Shown: positions 35,149 to 43,045, counted from the first letter of the stretch. The stretch is DNA of 64,000 bases from Anaerotruncus colihominis (GCA_025146135.1 CP102255.1:1798001-1862000), one strand, 5' to 3'. Numbers and translations: made by a program. Notes: generated by a model from the sequence alone, not told the origin.

Positions 35149-35841
35149 TTAACCATCCTTCACGATCACAATAGAAAGATATTCTCCTGGATTATCCCAT
35201 TCATCCAAGTTGTAAAATACACGCTCTCCAGGCAACCCACACCGCTGCACAATCCGGACATCTGTACGCCCGCACGCGCGCAGCGCGTCGATGGTTTGTT
35301 TTAGCGTTTTGCCGGATTTCATCAGCACCTTTGTACCGGGCAGATCAAGCGACTCAGCGACACCGCCATAAGCTGCCGGGATTAAATGCACAGGCAGTTT
35401 GGGTTCTGTCAGGCTTTCGCCAAGACGAGCGGCCGCCGCGCAGAAAGACGGTACGCCCGCCACCATCTTCGCTGTATAACCGCGCCCGATCACCCGACCG
35501 TGTAAATAACCGTAGGTTGAATAAATTGAAACGTCTCCAATGGTTAAAAAAGCGACGCTGCTTCCTTGTTTTAAATAATTTATAATTGTTTCCACAGCCT
35601 GTGCACGCGCTTTTTCCAATACGGCTGCATCATGTGTCATCGGCATATCAAGCGGAACAATTTCCTTCTGTGACAGTTCCGGAACAGCGGCACGCGCGAT
35701 TTCCAACGCGACCTGCTCCCCGTTTTCTGAGGAACGTGGCACAGCAATCACATCGCAGGTACGGATAATCCGCACCGCTTTCAATGTCAAAAGTTCCGGG
35801 TCTCCCGGTCCGACACTGACGCCATAAAAAATACCATTCAT
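35149..35841 (-). CDS. cbiL: Cobalt-precorrin-2 C20-methyltransferase
   Basis: A 231-residue SAM-dependent methylase (CbiL/CobI) that methylates C-20 of cobalt-precorrin-2. Typical: GIFYGVSVGPGDPELLTLKAVRII, AFLTIGDVSIYSTYGYLHGRV, and VAGVPSFCAAAARLGESLTE. The ATG shares ATGA with the cbiD stop, which settles the start against a longer in-frame alternative. Second gene of the operon. Confidence 0.95.
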   Translation of the reverse strand: MNGIFYGVSVGPGDPELLTLKAVRIIRTCDVIAVPRSSENGEQVALEIARAAVPELSQKEIVPLDMPMTHDAAVLEKARAQAVETIINYLKQGSSVAFLTIGDVSIYSTYGYLHGRVIGRGYTAKMVAGVPSFCAAAARLGESLTEPKLPVHLIPAAYGGVAESLDLPGTKVLMKSGKTLKQTIDALRACGRTDVRIVQRCGLPGERVFYNLDEWDNPGEYLSIVIVKDG

Positions 35842-36989
35842 TGTTGTTCCTCCATATTTCGGCGCATCCGGTCCATCATAGAACGCGCTCCATCCGTCAT
35901 TCCAAGCACGCCGCGTGCATTGGAAAAAATCACAAGTTCCGCCGGCAAGGCACCTGCACGCCTGCAAAGATATATGCCAGCCCGTTCAGTGACGCTTTGC
36001 ATCACCAGATTTAAAATTCCGGATTCTTCCAACAGATCGATCGCAGCATCCGTTGTAACGCACGCCATCAGTTTCATGCATATAGCGCGCGAAGCTCCTG
36101 CCAGAGCGGCATGCGCCGTTAAAATCTCCATACGCGCGTCCGCTGTGCGCGAATGCGTATCAAAAATCCCGCCGGCCAGCTTCACCAGCTTACCTATATG
36201 GCCTACCAGTAGCAGGCCCTCAAAGCGAAGCCGCACCGCGCAATCGACAGCTTCCCCGATATAATTGCTGCAAAGCACCGCCGGGCCGGACAGATGAAGC
36301 GTCTGGGCCGCAAACGTCTCCCCATAATTACCCGGCGTAACCAACAGGGGACCTGCCCATTGCGCCCGGCGTACATTCATTTCTGCACGGATTGTATCAA
36401 TCAGGGCTGCCGTGCTCATAGGCTCCACGATGCCAGTTGTTCCAAGAATCGAAATTCCTCCCACAATACCAAGCCGTGGATTGAAGGTCCGCTGCGCGAT
36501 TGCTTCTCCATCCGGAACTGTGATCTCAATATACGCACCGGCGCGGCCGCCGCGCCCGCCGTCGGCGAGCGCCTCGCGCACACAGCGCGCGATCATCAAC
36601 CGCGGAACGCGGTTGATGGCGGCCGCGCCCACCGGCTGGTCAAGCCCCGGACATGTCACCCGGCCAACCCCCATGCCGCCTTCAATTACAATCTCAGGCT
36701 TTTCAGTCAACCGCACACTTGCATAGATCAATGTGCCGTCCGTCACATCGGCGTCGTCGCCCGCGTCCTTGCGCACCGCACAGCGTGCAAAACCATCGCC
36801 ACAGGACGCATCCTCAACCTCCAGTACCAAGCGGATATCGTTTGGCGTCGTGACCGCCACCTGTTCAACCGCTTTGCCAGAAATCAGCATAACTGTTGCG
36901 GCCTTAGCGGCGGCGGCGGCACAGACGCCTGTTGTAAATCCGCAGCGCAGTTTCTTCGCGCCGCTGATTACATAGCGTTCCAGCGCCAT
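35838..36989 (-). CDS. cbiD: Cobalt-precorrin-5B C1-methyltransferase
   Basis: A 383-residue methyltransferase found only in the anaerobic cobalamin route. Landmarks: LRCGFTTGVCAAAAAKAA, GMGVGRVTCPGLDQPVGAAAINRVPR, and LGTTGIVEPMSTAALIDTI. The ATG follows GGAGGTGG. First gene of the 17-gene operon, about 85 bp after the probable transcription start and behind a structured leader with a terminator. Confidence 0.95.
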   Translation of the reverse strand: MALERYVISGAKKLRCGFTTGVCAAAAAKAATVMLISGKAVEQVAVTTPNDIRLVLEVEDASCGDGFARCAVRKDAGDDADVTDGTLIYASVRLTEKPEIVIEGGMGVGRVTCPGLDQPVGAAAINRVPRLMIARCVREALADGGRGGRAGAYIEITVPDGEAIAQRTFNPRLGIVGGISILGTTGIVEPMSTAALIDTIRAEMNVRRAQWAGPLLVTPGNYGETFAAQTLHLSGPAVLCSNYIGEAVDCAVRLRFEGLLLVGHIGKLVKLAGGIFDTHSRTADARMEILTAHAALAGASRAICMKLMACVTTDAAIDLLEESGILNLVMQSVTERAGIYLCRRAGALPAELVIFSNARGVLGMTDGARSMMDRMRRNMEEQQ

Positions 36990-37019
36990 ATTTCCACCTC
37001 CGCAGCCGTCTGAACACAC

Positions 37020-37099
37020 AAAAAGCCATCCCTCATCAGTCAGCGAGCGAATGGCATATGCATCCCGTCAATGGGATCCCTGCGGGATTGCCCGCGAAC
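37020..37099 (-). promoter_or_regulatory. Structured leader with internal terminator ahead of the cobalamin operon
   Basis: Read on the minus strand from the expected start, the leader forms GCGGG/CCCGC (37095-37082), then ATCCC/GGGAT (37077-37062), then a terminator: GCCATTC/GGATGGC (37055-37025, with an inner CTC/GAG arm) followed by five T. It ends about 30 bp before the cbiD start codon. This is the arrangement of a transcription-attenuation switch. The conserved B12-box core of cobalamin riboswitches is not visible and the leader, about 80 bases, is too short for one. The ligand or factor is unknown. Confidence 0.6.
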
Positions 37100-37106
37100 G
37101 TATTAA

Positions 37107-37135
37107 AGTTTAATGGAATTAAGCTCAAAAGTCAA
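37107..37135 (-). promoter_or_regulatory. Promoter of the cobalamin operon
   Basis: On the minus strand, TTGACT (37135-37130) and TAAACT (37112-37107) with a 17-bp spacer. Transcription should begin near 37100 and enter the structured leader. Confidence 0.7.
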
Positions 37136-37226
37136 GCGCCCCAACTGACACGGGCATATCATAAACTAAATAAGTGCGTCCATATACCGGATACACAAAG
37201 TATCATTTTTTCGGGAGGTTTTTATA

Positions 37227-37709
37227 ATGACAACCGTATCATATAACCGTGAAAAGGCCGTCTCCTATGCAGAGAAATGGGCTTTTAGCCGCAACCCTCG
37301 CTATATGAGCTTTGATGGGATCGGCGGCGATTGCACCAGCTTTGTATCCCAATGCCTCTATGCCGGAAGCGGCGTTATGAATTATACGCCGGTTATGGGT
37401 TGGTATTATAACAGCGCCGCCGACCGTGCGCCCGCCTGGAGCGGCGTACCATATCTCTATCAATTTCTGACAGGAAACCGGTCTGTCGGTCCCTTTGCAC
37501 ATGAAGCTGCAATCGAGAAGCTGGAATTGGGAGATATCATTCAGCTTGGCGATGCTTCTGGCAAATGGTATCATTCCCTGTTGGTCTGCAAAGCGGGAGC
37601 AAATCCGTATGTGACAACACATACTTTTGACGCCTGGATGCGTCCGCTCTCCAGTTATACTTATGCAAATGCGCGCGGACTTCACATCGAAGGCGTGCGG
37701 AATTGGTAG
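37227..37709 (+). CDS. Amidase domain-containing protein (Amidase_6 / PF12671 type)
   Basis: A 160-residue protein consisting of little more than one papain/NlpC-like fold amidase domain. The probable catalytic Cys36 lies in GIGGDCTSFVSQCLYAG and His116 in WYHSLLV; YNREKAVSYAEKWAFSRNPRY is the family's N-terminal signature. No signal peptide or membrane segment is visible, so either it acts inside the cell or it is exported unconventionally. Many clostridial genomes have such proteins, some linked to spores or cell wall, but no function is established. GGGAGG lies before the ATG. It is divergent from the cobalamin operon. Confidence 0.8.
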   Translation: MTTVSYNREKAVSYAEKWAFSRNPRYMSFDGIGGDCTSFVSQCLYAGSGVMNYTPVMGWYYNSAADRAPAWSGVPYLYQFLTGNRSVGPFAHEAAIEKLELGDIIQLGDASGKWYHSLLVCKAGANPYVTTHTFDAWMRPLSSYTYANARGLHIEGVRNW

Positions 37710-37739
37710 TAGCCAGCATGTAAAATTCCAAATTAGGGG

Positions 37740-37790
37740 TTGACATCTGGAAAGATTCGTCGTATCATTGTATTAGTTTATTGATACAAT
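37740..37790 (+). promoter_or_regulatory. Promoter and operator of the GntR/ABC operon
   Basis: TTGACA (37740-37745), 17-bp spacer, TATCAT (37763-37768). An inverted repeat ATTGTAT (37767-37773) / ATACAAT (37784-37790) overlaps the end of the -10 box and the expected transcription start, where a YtrA-type GntR repressor would be expected to bind its own promoter. Confidence 0.7.
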
Positions 37791-37811
37791 AAAATTCATG
37801 GGGGTGATGAA

Positions 37812-38180
37812 TTGGTATGGGAGCTAAAAAATGACCGGCCGATTTATGCGCAGCTGATCGATCAGATCAAGCTTCGGATCATTTCCGGCTTCTATCGTGC
37901 AGGCGACCGTTTACCATCCGTCAGGGATATGGCATCGGAAGCTTCCGTCAATCCGAATACCATGCAGCGGGCGCTCGCGGAGCTTGAACGTGACGGACTT
38001 GTTTACACGCAGCGCACAAGCGGACGCTTTATCACCGAGGATACCGAATTGATCCGCCAGGCAAAGGATTCTCTTGCCATGGAGCAGATCAAGGAATTTT
38101 TCCAGAAAATGAACGCGCTCGGTTATGATACGGCGCAAACAATTGCGCTGGTTGAGGCTGCCGCGAAGGAGGTTATTTAA
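37812..38180 (+). CDS. GntR family regulator, YtrA subfamily
   Basis: A 122-residue repressor: a winged helix-turn-helix (YAQLIDQIKLRIISGFYRAGDRLPSVRDMASEASVNPNTMQRALAELERDGLVYTQRTSGRFI) followed by the short helical dimerisation tail of the YtrA subfamily instead of a large ligand domain. Such regulators usually control an adjacent ABC exporter, often induced by cell-wall antibiotics. The start is TTG after GGGGGTGAT. The ATPase gene follows within 3 bp. Its own promoter carries a suitable palindrome. Confidence 0.9.
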   Translation: MVWELKNDRPIYAQLIDQIKLRIISGFYRAGDRLPSVRDMASEASVNPNTMQRALAELERDGLVYTQRTSGRFITEDTELIRQAKDSLAMEQIKEFFQKMNALGYDTAQTIALVEAAAKEVI

Positions 38181-38182
38181 CT

Positions 38183-38881
38183 ATGGACGCCATTCTGTCC
38201 TGTCATGGGTTGAGCAAATTTTATGGCAATGTCTGCGCACTGAGCAACGTCAGCCTGAATGTTGGCCGTGGGCGTATTGTCGGCTTGCTCGGCCCCAATG
38301 GAAGTGGAAAAAGCACGCTTATGAAGCTGATCAACGGTCTGCTGACACCATCGTCCGGCTCTTTGGAGGTCGCTGGTCTGCCAATTGGAACCGAGACGAA
38401 AAAAATTGTTTCCTACCTGCCGGAACGCACCTACCTCAACGATTGGATGCGCGTCTGTGATATTATCGGATTCTTTAAGGATTTTTACGCCGATTTTAAT
38501 GAATCAAAGGCATACGACATGCTTTCGCGTTTGAATATCAATCCGCATGACCGCCTGAAAACCATGTCAAAGGGAACCAAGGAAAAGGTTCAGTTAATTT
38601 TGGTCATGAGCCGTGAAGCCCAGCTTTATCTGCTTGATGAGCCGATTGGCGGTGTCGACCCGGCTGCGCGCGACTATATTCTGAATACGATCCTCAATAA
38701 TTATAACGAACATGCCACCATTATCATTTCAACACACCTGATCTCTGATATTGAACAAATTCTTGAGGACGTGATCTTCATCAATCGCAGCGAAATCGTC
38801 ATGGCGGCCTCGGTCGATCAGATCCGCGAGGAAAAAGGCATGTCGGTCGACGCGCTGTTCCGGGAGGTATTCAGATGTTAG
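38183..38881 (+). CDS. ABC transporter ATP-binding protein
   Basis: A 232-residue ATPase with Walker A GPNGSGKST near residue 38 and Walker B LYLLDEPIGGVD. The signature region reads MSKGTKEKVQLIL, that is SKGTKEK instead of LSGGQ, a variant common in YtrB/BcrA-like exporters controlled by YtrA-type regulators. GAAGGAGG is upstream of the ATG. It overlaps the permease gene by 7 bases. Confidence 0.9.
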   Translation: MDAILSCHGLSKFYGNVCALSNVSLNVGRGRIVGLLGPNGSGKSTLMKLINGLLTPSSGSLEVAGLPIGTETKKIVSYLPERTYLNDWMRVCDIIGFFKDFYADFNESKAYDMLSRLNINPHDRLKTMSKGTKEKVQLILVMSREAQLYLLDEPIGGVDPAARDYILNTILNNYNEHATIIISTHLISDIEQILEDVIFINRSEIVMAASVDQIREEKGMSVDALFREVFRC

Positions 38882-39666
38882 GAAAGCTTTTAAAATATGA
38901 ATTCCGGGCAACCGGCCGCTTGTTTCTTCCGCTTTATGGAGCTTTGGTGATCTTTGCCCTGATCAATGCTTTGCTCCTGTCGTTTCGGGAGATACCGCAG
39001 CTTCCAGCCGTCCTTGCAATGCTTGTCTATATCCTGCTGGCAATTGCAGTTTTTGTCGTTACCTTTATCGTCATGATCCAGCGATTCTATAAAAACCTGC
39101 TGTCCGATGAAGGATACCTGATGTTCACGCTGCCTGTCAAAGCATGGTGTCATATCCTGTGCAAACTGATCGTTTCTACTGTATGGTTGATTGTCAGCAT
39201 CGCGATCACGCTGTTTACAATTTTTATTATGATGTTCAATGCCAATCTGTTCCGCGCAACAGTCGAGCTTTGGAATATCGTGATGGCTGATCTCCTGCCT
39301 TATCTCGGTCCCCAGGAGTATCTGATGATCGTGGAATTTTTGGCAACCATGTTTATTTCGATCATCGGTTCCATTCTGGCCATCTACACCGCCATTTCGC
39401 TCGGCCATCTGTTCCGTCGTCACCGTATCCTGGCGGCATTTGGTGCATACATCGTACTGTCAATTGTTGAATCGCTTCTTTCAGAAATTATTTATGGCGT
39501 TTTCGGTACATTTACGATGCTGGAATCAGACGCTACCATTACCATGCAGGGCGCCTGGATTTTCCATCAAATTATGTTCCCCGGTCTGGTTGTAACAATA
39601 ATCAGCATCATCGCCTGTTTTATAGTCACAAATTTTATTCTTTCCCACAAGCTCAATCTTGAATAA
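38875..39666 (+). CDS. ABC transporter permease-like membrane protein
   Basis: A 263-residue protein with about six hydrophobic helices and no recognisable soluble domain. Its start overlaps the ATPase gene and GGGAGG precedes the ATG. The context (YtrA-type regulator, ATPase, membrane protein) makes it the transmembrane half of an ABC exporter; the substrate is unknown. The operon ends at a strong hairpin. Confidence 0.78.
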   Translation: MLGKLLKYEFRATGRLFLPLYGALVIFALINALLLSFREIPQLPAVLAMLVYILLAIAVFVVTFIVMIQRFYKNLLSDEGYLMFTLPVKAWCHILCKLIVSTVWLIVSIAITLFTIFIMMFNANLFRATVELWNIVMADLLPYLGPQEYLMIVEFLATMFISIIGSILAIYTAISLGHLFRRHRILAAFGAYIVLSIVESLLSEIIYGVFGTFTMLESDATITMQGAWIFHQIMFPGLVVTIISIIACFIVTNFILSHKLNLE

Positions 39667-39670
39667 TGAT

Positions 39671-39707
39671 AAAGCGCCCGTGTACATGATAGGTACACGG
39701 GCGCTTT
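39671..39707 (+). terminator. Terminator of the GntR/ABC operon
   Basis: A 15-bp stem AAAGCGCCCGTGTAC / GTACACGGGCGCTTT with loop ATGATAG, continued by TT-rich sequence. It may also end the convergent kinase transcript. Confidence 0.9.
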
Positions 39708-39726
39708 TCTGTTTTTCTGATGCGCT

Positions 39727-40620
39727 TTACTCATGTTCCAACTTTGCTGCCAGTACATCGGCGCGGTATGGAATTGAACTTGTCGCGCCCTTTTTGGAAA
39801 CCGCGATTGACGATGCGACCGAGGCCAGACGCAGCGTCTCATCCATCGGCAGATCAGATAAGACGCCCGCCAGAAAATAACCGGTAAATGTATCGCCCGC
39901 AGCCGTTGTATCAACAACTGGCACTTTATAGATACCATGGCGGCATGTCTGCTGCGCATCCTGATAGACAACGCCGGCTTTCCCAAGCGTCAGAACAACG
40001 CGCGACTGCGGATATTGTTTTCTAAACGCCGTCAGAATTTTCTCCGGTTCCTTTTCCCCTGTGATCTGTTCCCCTTCGACCTCGTTCATCAAAAAGATCG
40101 TAACTTTGGAAAGGTCGCATTTACGCATTTCATCATCAAACGGCGAAGGATTCAGCGCGATGACCATGCCTTTTTCAAAACCACGGTCTATCAGATAGTC
40201 GACAAGATTAATTTCATTCTGCAAAAGCAGAAGATCGCCTTCGCCAAAATGCGAGAGCACCTCGTCGACAAACGCACGGTCATTTTGACGGTTTGCACCT
40301 GCAAACAGCACAATGCTGTTCTGTCCCTTTGCACTGACCTGAATAATCGCATTGCCTGTGCGTTCCTCTACTGTTTTAACAAACTGGTGATCAACGCCGT
40401 TTTGCTCGCACGTATCGATCAGCATACCGCCGTCGGGGCCAACCATACCTGCGTGGCAGACCTGCGCGCCGGCACGCGCCAAAGAGATGGACTGATTGAG
40501 TCCCTTTCCGCCTGGGAAAACCTCAAGCTTTGTCGAAGTGATCGTTTCACCTGGCGCCACAATGTGATCAAGCGAATAGGTGTAATCATAGTTGAGAGAA
40601 CCAAAATTGAGTACCTTCAA
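39727..40620 (-). CDS. PfkB-family carbohydrate kinase, ribokinase-like
   Basis: A 297-residue sugar kinase. The substrate-side GG motif is FPGGKGLNQSISLARAGAQV and the catalytic loop is DTTAAGDTFTGYFLAG with the conserved Asp as base. The N-terminus MKVLNFGSLNYDYTYSLDHIVAPGETI matches ribokinases, which phosphorylate D-ribose at O-5; other pentose or deoxyribose kinases in the family are possible. No ribose transporter or regulator is adjacent. The N-terminal half has the acidic-residue pattern of a Mg-ATP kinase; nothing looks broken. Confidence 0.85.
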   Translation of the reverse strand: MKVLNFGSLNYDYTYSLDHIVAPGETITSTKLEVFPGGKGLNQSISLARAGAQVCHAGMVGPDGGMLIDTCEQNGVDHQFVKTVEERTGNAIIQVSAKGQNSIVLFAGANRQNDRAFVDEVLSHFGEGDLLLLQNEINLVDYLIDRGFEKGMVIALNPSPFDDEMRKCDLSKVTIFLMNEVEGEQITGEKEPEKILTAFRKQYPQSRVVLTLGKAGVVYQDAQQTCRHGIYKVPVVDTTAAGDTFTGYFLAGVLSDLPMDETLRLASVASSIAVSKKGATSSIPYRADVLAAKLEHE

Positions 40621-40726
40621 GGCGTTTCCTCCCCATTTGTTTTTGGCTGTTTATAAAATATCCAACGATTTCTTTCAAACAAGCCCCAATGTTTCTATCT
40701 TAGTCGAAACGGGAAGGATTGTCAAT

Positions 40727-41497
40727 TCAGATATGCTTTTTTACCCAGTCAAGCGCGCCTTTTTCAAGGCGCGATACTTGTGCTTGCGATATACCGATTT
40801 CTTTAGCGACCTCCATCTGTGTTTTGCCTCCAAAAAAGCGCAGAGACAAGATCTGTTTTTCACGGTCGCCCAGATTTTTCATCGCTTCACGAAATACAAT
40901 TTCGTCCATCCAGTCGCTTTCACTGTTTTTGTCGCCGATCTGGTCCATCACATAAATGGTGTCGCCGCCATCGGAATAAACGGGATCGTACAGCGACATC
41001 GGCTCGACAATCGCCTCAAGGGCGAGCACAACATCCTCCTTTTTCGCCCCCATCTCCTTTGCAATTTCCTCAACTGTCGGCTCCTTGGAATTGCGGTTGA
41101 TCAACGCCTCCTTGGCCTGCATCGCTTTATACGCCAAATCGCGCAGAGAGCGGCTGACGCGCACGGAATTATTGTCGCGCAGATGGCGGCGAATCTCGCC
41201 GATAATCATTGGTACGCCATAGGTGGAAAAGCGGACATTCTGATTTGGATCAAAGTTGTCGATCGCCTTGATCAGCCCAATGCAGCCGACCTGGAACAGA
41301 TCGTCAAGATTCTCGCCCCGGTTTGTAAATTTTTGCACAACGCTTAATACCAGCCGCAGGTTTCCATTGATCATTTCCTGACGGGCCTTTTGATCGCCTT
41401 GCCGAATCTTTTTCAGCAACTCAATTTTTTCTTTTTCCTTCAAAACGGTCAGTTTCGATGTGTTGATTCCGCATATTTCCACTTTATTATAATACAC
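40727..41497 (-). CDS. sigG: RNA polymerase sporulation sigma factor SigG
   Basis: A 256-residue sigma-70 factor that drives late forespore genes. The N-terminus reads YYNKVEICGINTSKLTVL, the SigG-specific anti-sigma-contacting segment. Region 2 is GNLRLVLSVVQKFTNRGENLDDLFQVGCIGLIKAIDNFDPNQNVRFSTYGVPMIIGEIRR, and region 4 ends MEVAKEIGISQAQVSRLEKGALD. I use a GTG preceded by GAGGTG; an in-frame ATG 21 bases earlier lacks a ribosome site. In relatives it follows sigE directly; here two orphan genes lie between. A SigF-type promoter candidate lies 36 bp upstream. Confidence 0.93.
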   Translation of the reverse strand: MYYNKVEICGINTSKLTVLKEKEKIELLKKIRQGDQKARQEMINGNLRLVLSVVQKFTNRGENLDDLFQVGCIGLIKAIDNFDPNQNVRFSTYGVPMIIGEIRRHLRDNNSVRVSRSLRDLAYKAMQAKEALINRNSKEPTVEEIAKEMGAKKEDVVLALEAIVEPMSLYDPVYSDGGDTIYVMDQIGDKNSESDWMDEIVFREAMKNLGDREKQILSLRFFGGKTQMEVAKEIGISQAQVSRLEKGALDWVKKHI

Positions 41498-41532
41498 GCT
41501 CGCACCTCGTTCAGACATATCATTCTGAATTC

Positions 41533-41561
41533 AGTATGAGCCATCCACAGGAAAAACATGC
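41533..41561 (-). promoter_or_regulatory. Candidate SigF-type promoter of sigG
   Basis: On the minus strand GCATG (41561-41557), 15 bp, then GCTCATACT (41541-41533), which resembles the SigF/SigG consensus GYATA-N15-GGNRANANT at most fixed positions. SigF control of sigG is known in other spore formers. Confidence 0.45.
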
Positions 41562-41600
41562 GCTTACCAGAAATTGCTTGGTTTTAACTTGCCTGACCGC

Positions 41601-41650
41601 AATGAGGAGCGGCGAGGATGTCACCTTGAACATCCTCGCCGCTCCTCATT
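41601..41650 (-). terminator. Long perfect hairpin downstream of the FlxA-like gene
   Basis: Arms at 41601-41621 and 41630-41650 are perfect complements (21 bp, beginning AATGAGGAGCGGCGAGGATG), with an 8-base loop. There is no clear T-run on the minus strand, so it may be an unusual terminator or a boundary hairpin that insulates sigG from the upstream gene. Confidence 0.65.
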
Positions 41651-41663
41651 TGCCGGATTCAAT

Positions 41664-42338
41664 TTATGCCCAGGTATCGACGTGTTTTTCGTCCTTCTCC
41701 GGCGCGCCGTCCTGTTTTTTATCGGTATCCTGCTCCTCGTCCTTTTGAACGGATATGTCTTTTTCTTCCGTCTGACCCATACCGTTCATATCAGCGAGCC
41801 GGCCGCCAATTTCGTGATCCAGCGAACGAATACGGTCTTTCAGTTCCGCTGCATTTTCATAATTGATCTCAAGCGCGCCGCCCAGATTCACCGTGTCGCT
41901 TTCATTCTGAGCGGCCAGTACCTTCTCCTGCCCCTTTAAGCTGATACGCACCGTATCAAGACGCTTGGCGTGCTTGATATCCAAATTCGCAGCAATCAGC
42001 GTGTTCGCTGTCTTTTCATCGACAGCGGGCCTGTTTTCCCCCTCGCTTCGCATTTGTTCCGGCTTTTGCGCGGCGGCCTTCTCCGCCTGCTTCTGACGTT
42101 CCTCGCGCAATTGCTGCTGGCGCTGCGTGAGCTGCTGCTGGAGCGTGTCTAACTGCGTCTGAAGCATTTCACGTTTCGCTTTTTTCTGATCATCGGTCAA
42201 ATCCCTGCTGCGGTTCACCTTTTGAATTTCCTGTTTGACTTCTTTAATCTTCGTTTTGATCTCCATAATAACCTGATCCTGCGAGCCGCCCACGTGCGAA
42301 TTGCTGCGGCCAGCCGCCGAAACCGCACTTATATTCAT
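41664..42338 (-). CDS. Coiled-coil protein of unknown function (FlxA-like)
   Basis: A 224-residue hydrophilic protein. Residues about 20-95 form a long charged coiled coil (EIKTKIKEVKQEIQKVNRSR, QTQLDTLQQQLTQRQQQLREE) resembling FlxA-like proteins; the middle (NTLIAANLDIKHAKRLDTVRISLKGQEKVLAAQNE) is better ordered, a second helix around residues 160-180 reads AAELKDRIRSLDHEIGGRLADM, and the tail is Asp/Glu/Lys-rich. No signal peptide or membrane segment. AGAAGGG precedes the ATG. It lies between sigE and sigG, which suggests but does not prove a sporulation role. Confidence 0.6.
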   Translation of the reverse strand: MNISAVSAAGRSNSHVGGSQDQVIMEIKTKIKEVKQEIQKVNRSRDLTDDQKKAKREMLQTQLDTLQQQLTQRQQQLREERQKQAEKAAAQKPEQMRSEGENRPAVDEKTANTLIAANLDIKHAKRLDTVRISLKGQEKVLAAQNESDTVNLGGALEINYENAAELKDRIRSLDHEIGGRLADMNGMGQTEEKDISVQKDEEQDTDKKQDGAPEKDEKHVDTWA

Positions 42339-42496
42339 TTTATGCCCTTCTTTCCTCTACATGTTTAAGCAGAGACAACAGTTCCGCTTTTTTGTTAGTG
42401 AACCATAGTTCTCATTTTCCTGCTGCGTCACAGGTATTCAAACAACGCAGCTCCACCCTTTCGGACTTGCAGTTTGGAAACGCTTTTACGATCCGT

Positions 42497-43045
42497 CTAT
42501 GCTCCTCCTGTTCCTGCTCCAGACCCGCCTGAGAAACCGCCAGCCGATGATATTCCAAAGGAACCCTCGCCGTCAGATGAAGCCCGTCCTCCTGTATCGC
42601 CATCCGACTGACCTTCCCCTAACCTTTCTTTAGGAACAACACTCTCGCATTCCTTTGGATCTTTTTTAGGTTTTCGTGAAGCCATAGCCATTTTATACGC
42701 CAACGGGTTATTTTTCATCAAATATTGCAAATCTTTTAATGGCACATTATCTCCGGCCTGTATCCTTGCGGCAATTTTACTACAGATCTTTAATATCTTC
42801 ACAGCTTTTTTTGTACTGTTGAACATCTGCACTTCAGGAGAGGAACATGCGTCCTTCTCTGCCTGTTCAAGTTCTCTAATCTTATTTCGCGCTTGAATAG
42901 CAGTAAGCACCTGTTTTGACAGCGTTAACTGGTCGCACTTGGCGCGGCCCGGCAAAGGCGTTGAGGCCACGGCTTCATTCCCGCAAAATCCAGACATACT
43001 ATAACCGCGAAACAACCCGCCAGCCGCATTTATTTTCACTGTCAT
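42497..43045 (-). CDS. Small unknown protein with a Gly/Ser-rich tail
   Basis: A 182-residue protein of no recognised family. The first 30 residues include INAAGGLFRGYSMSGFCGNE; residues about 40-130 are predicted helical and lysine-rich (QVLTAIQARNKIRELEQAEK, then TKKAVKILKICSKIAARIQAG, then LKDLQYLMKNNPLAYKMAMAS). The last 40 residues are Gly/Ser-rich and acidic (SSDGEGSFGISSAGG). The middle resembles phage- or secretion-associated helical small proteins only in composition. I use the ATG; a TTG 9 bases upstream is possible. It follows sigE on the same strand after 220 bp. Confidence 0.5.
   Translation of the reverse strand: MTVKINAAGGLFRGYSMSGFCGNEAVASTPLPGRAKCDQLTLSKQVLTAIQARNKIRELEQAEKDACSSPEVQMFNSTKKAVKILKICSKIAARIQAGDNVPLKDLQYLMKNNPLAYKMAMASRKPKKDPKECESVVPKERLGEGQSDGDTGGRASSDGEGSFGISSAGGFSGGSGAGTGGA

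Noticed and set aside
37035..37045. CTGATGAG in the cobalamin leader as a hammerhead ribozyme core
   Set aside because: No GAAA box or matching stems follow; the stretch is better explained as the loop side of the terminator hairpin.
37020..37135. Cobalamin riboswitch ahead of cbiD
   Set aside because: No B12-box core could be found and the leader is much shorter than that class.
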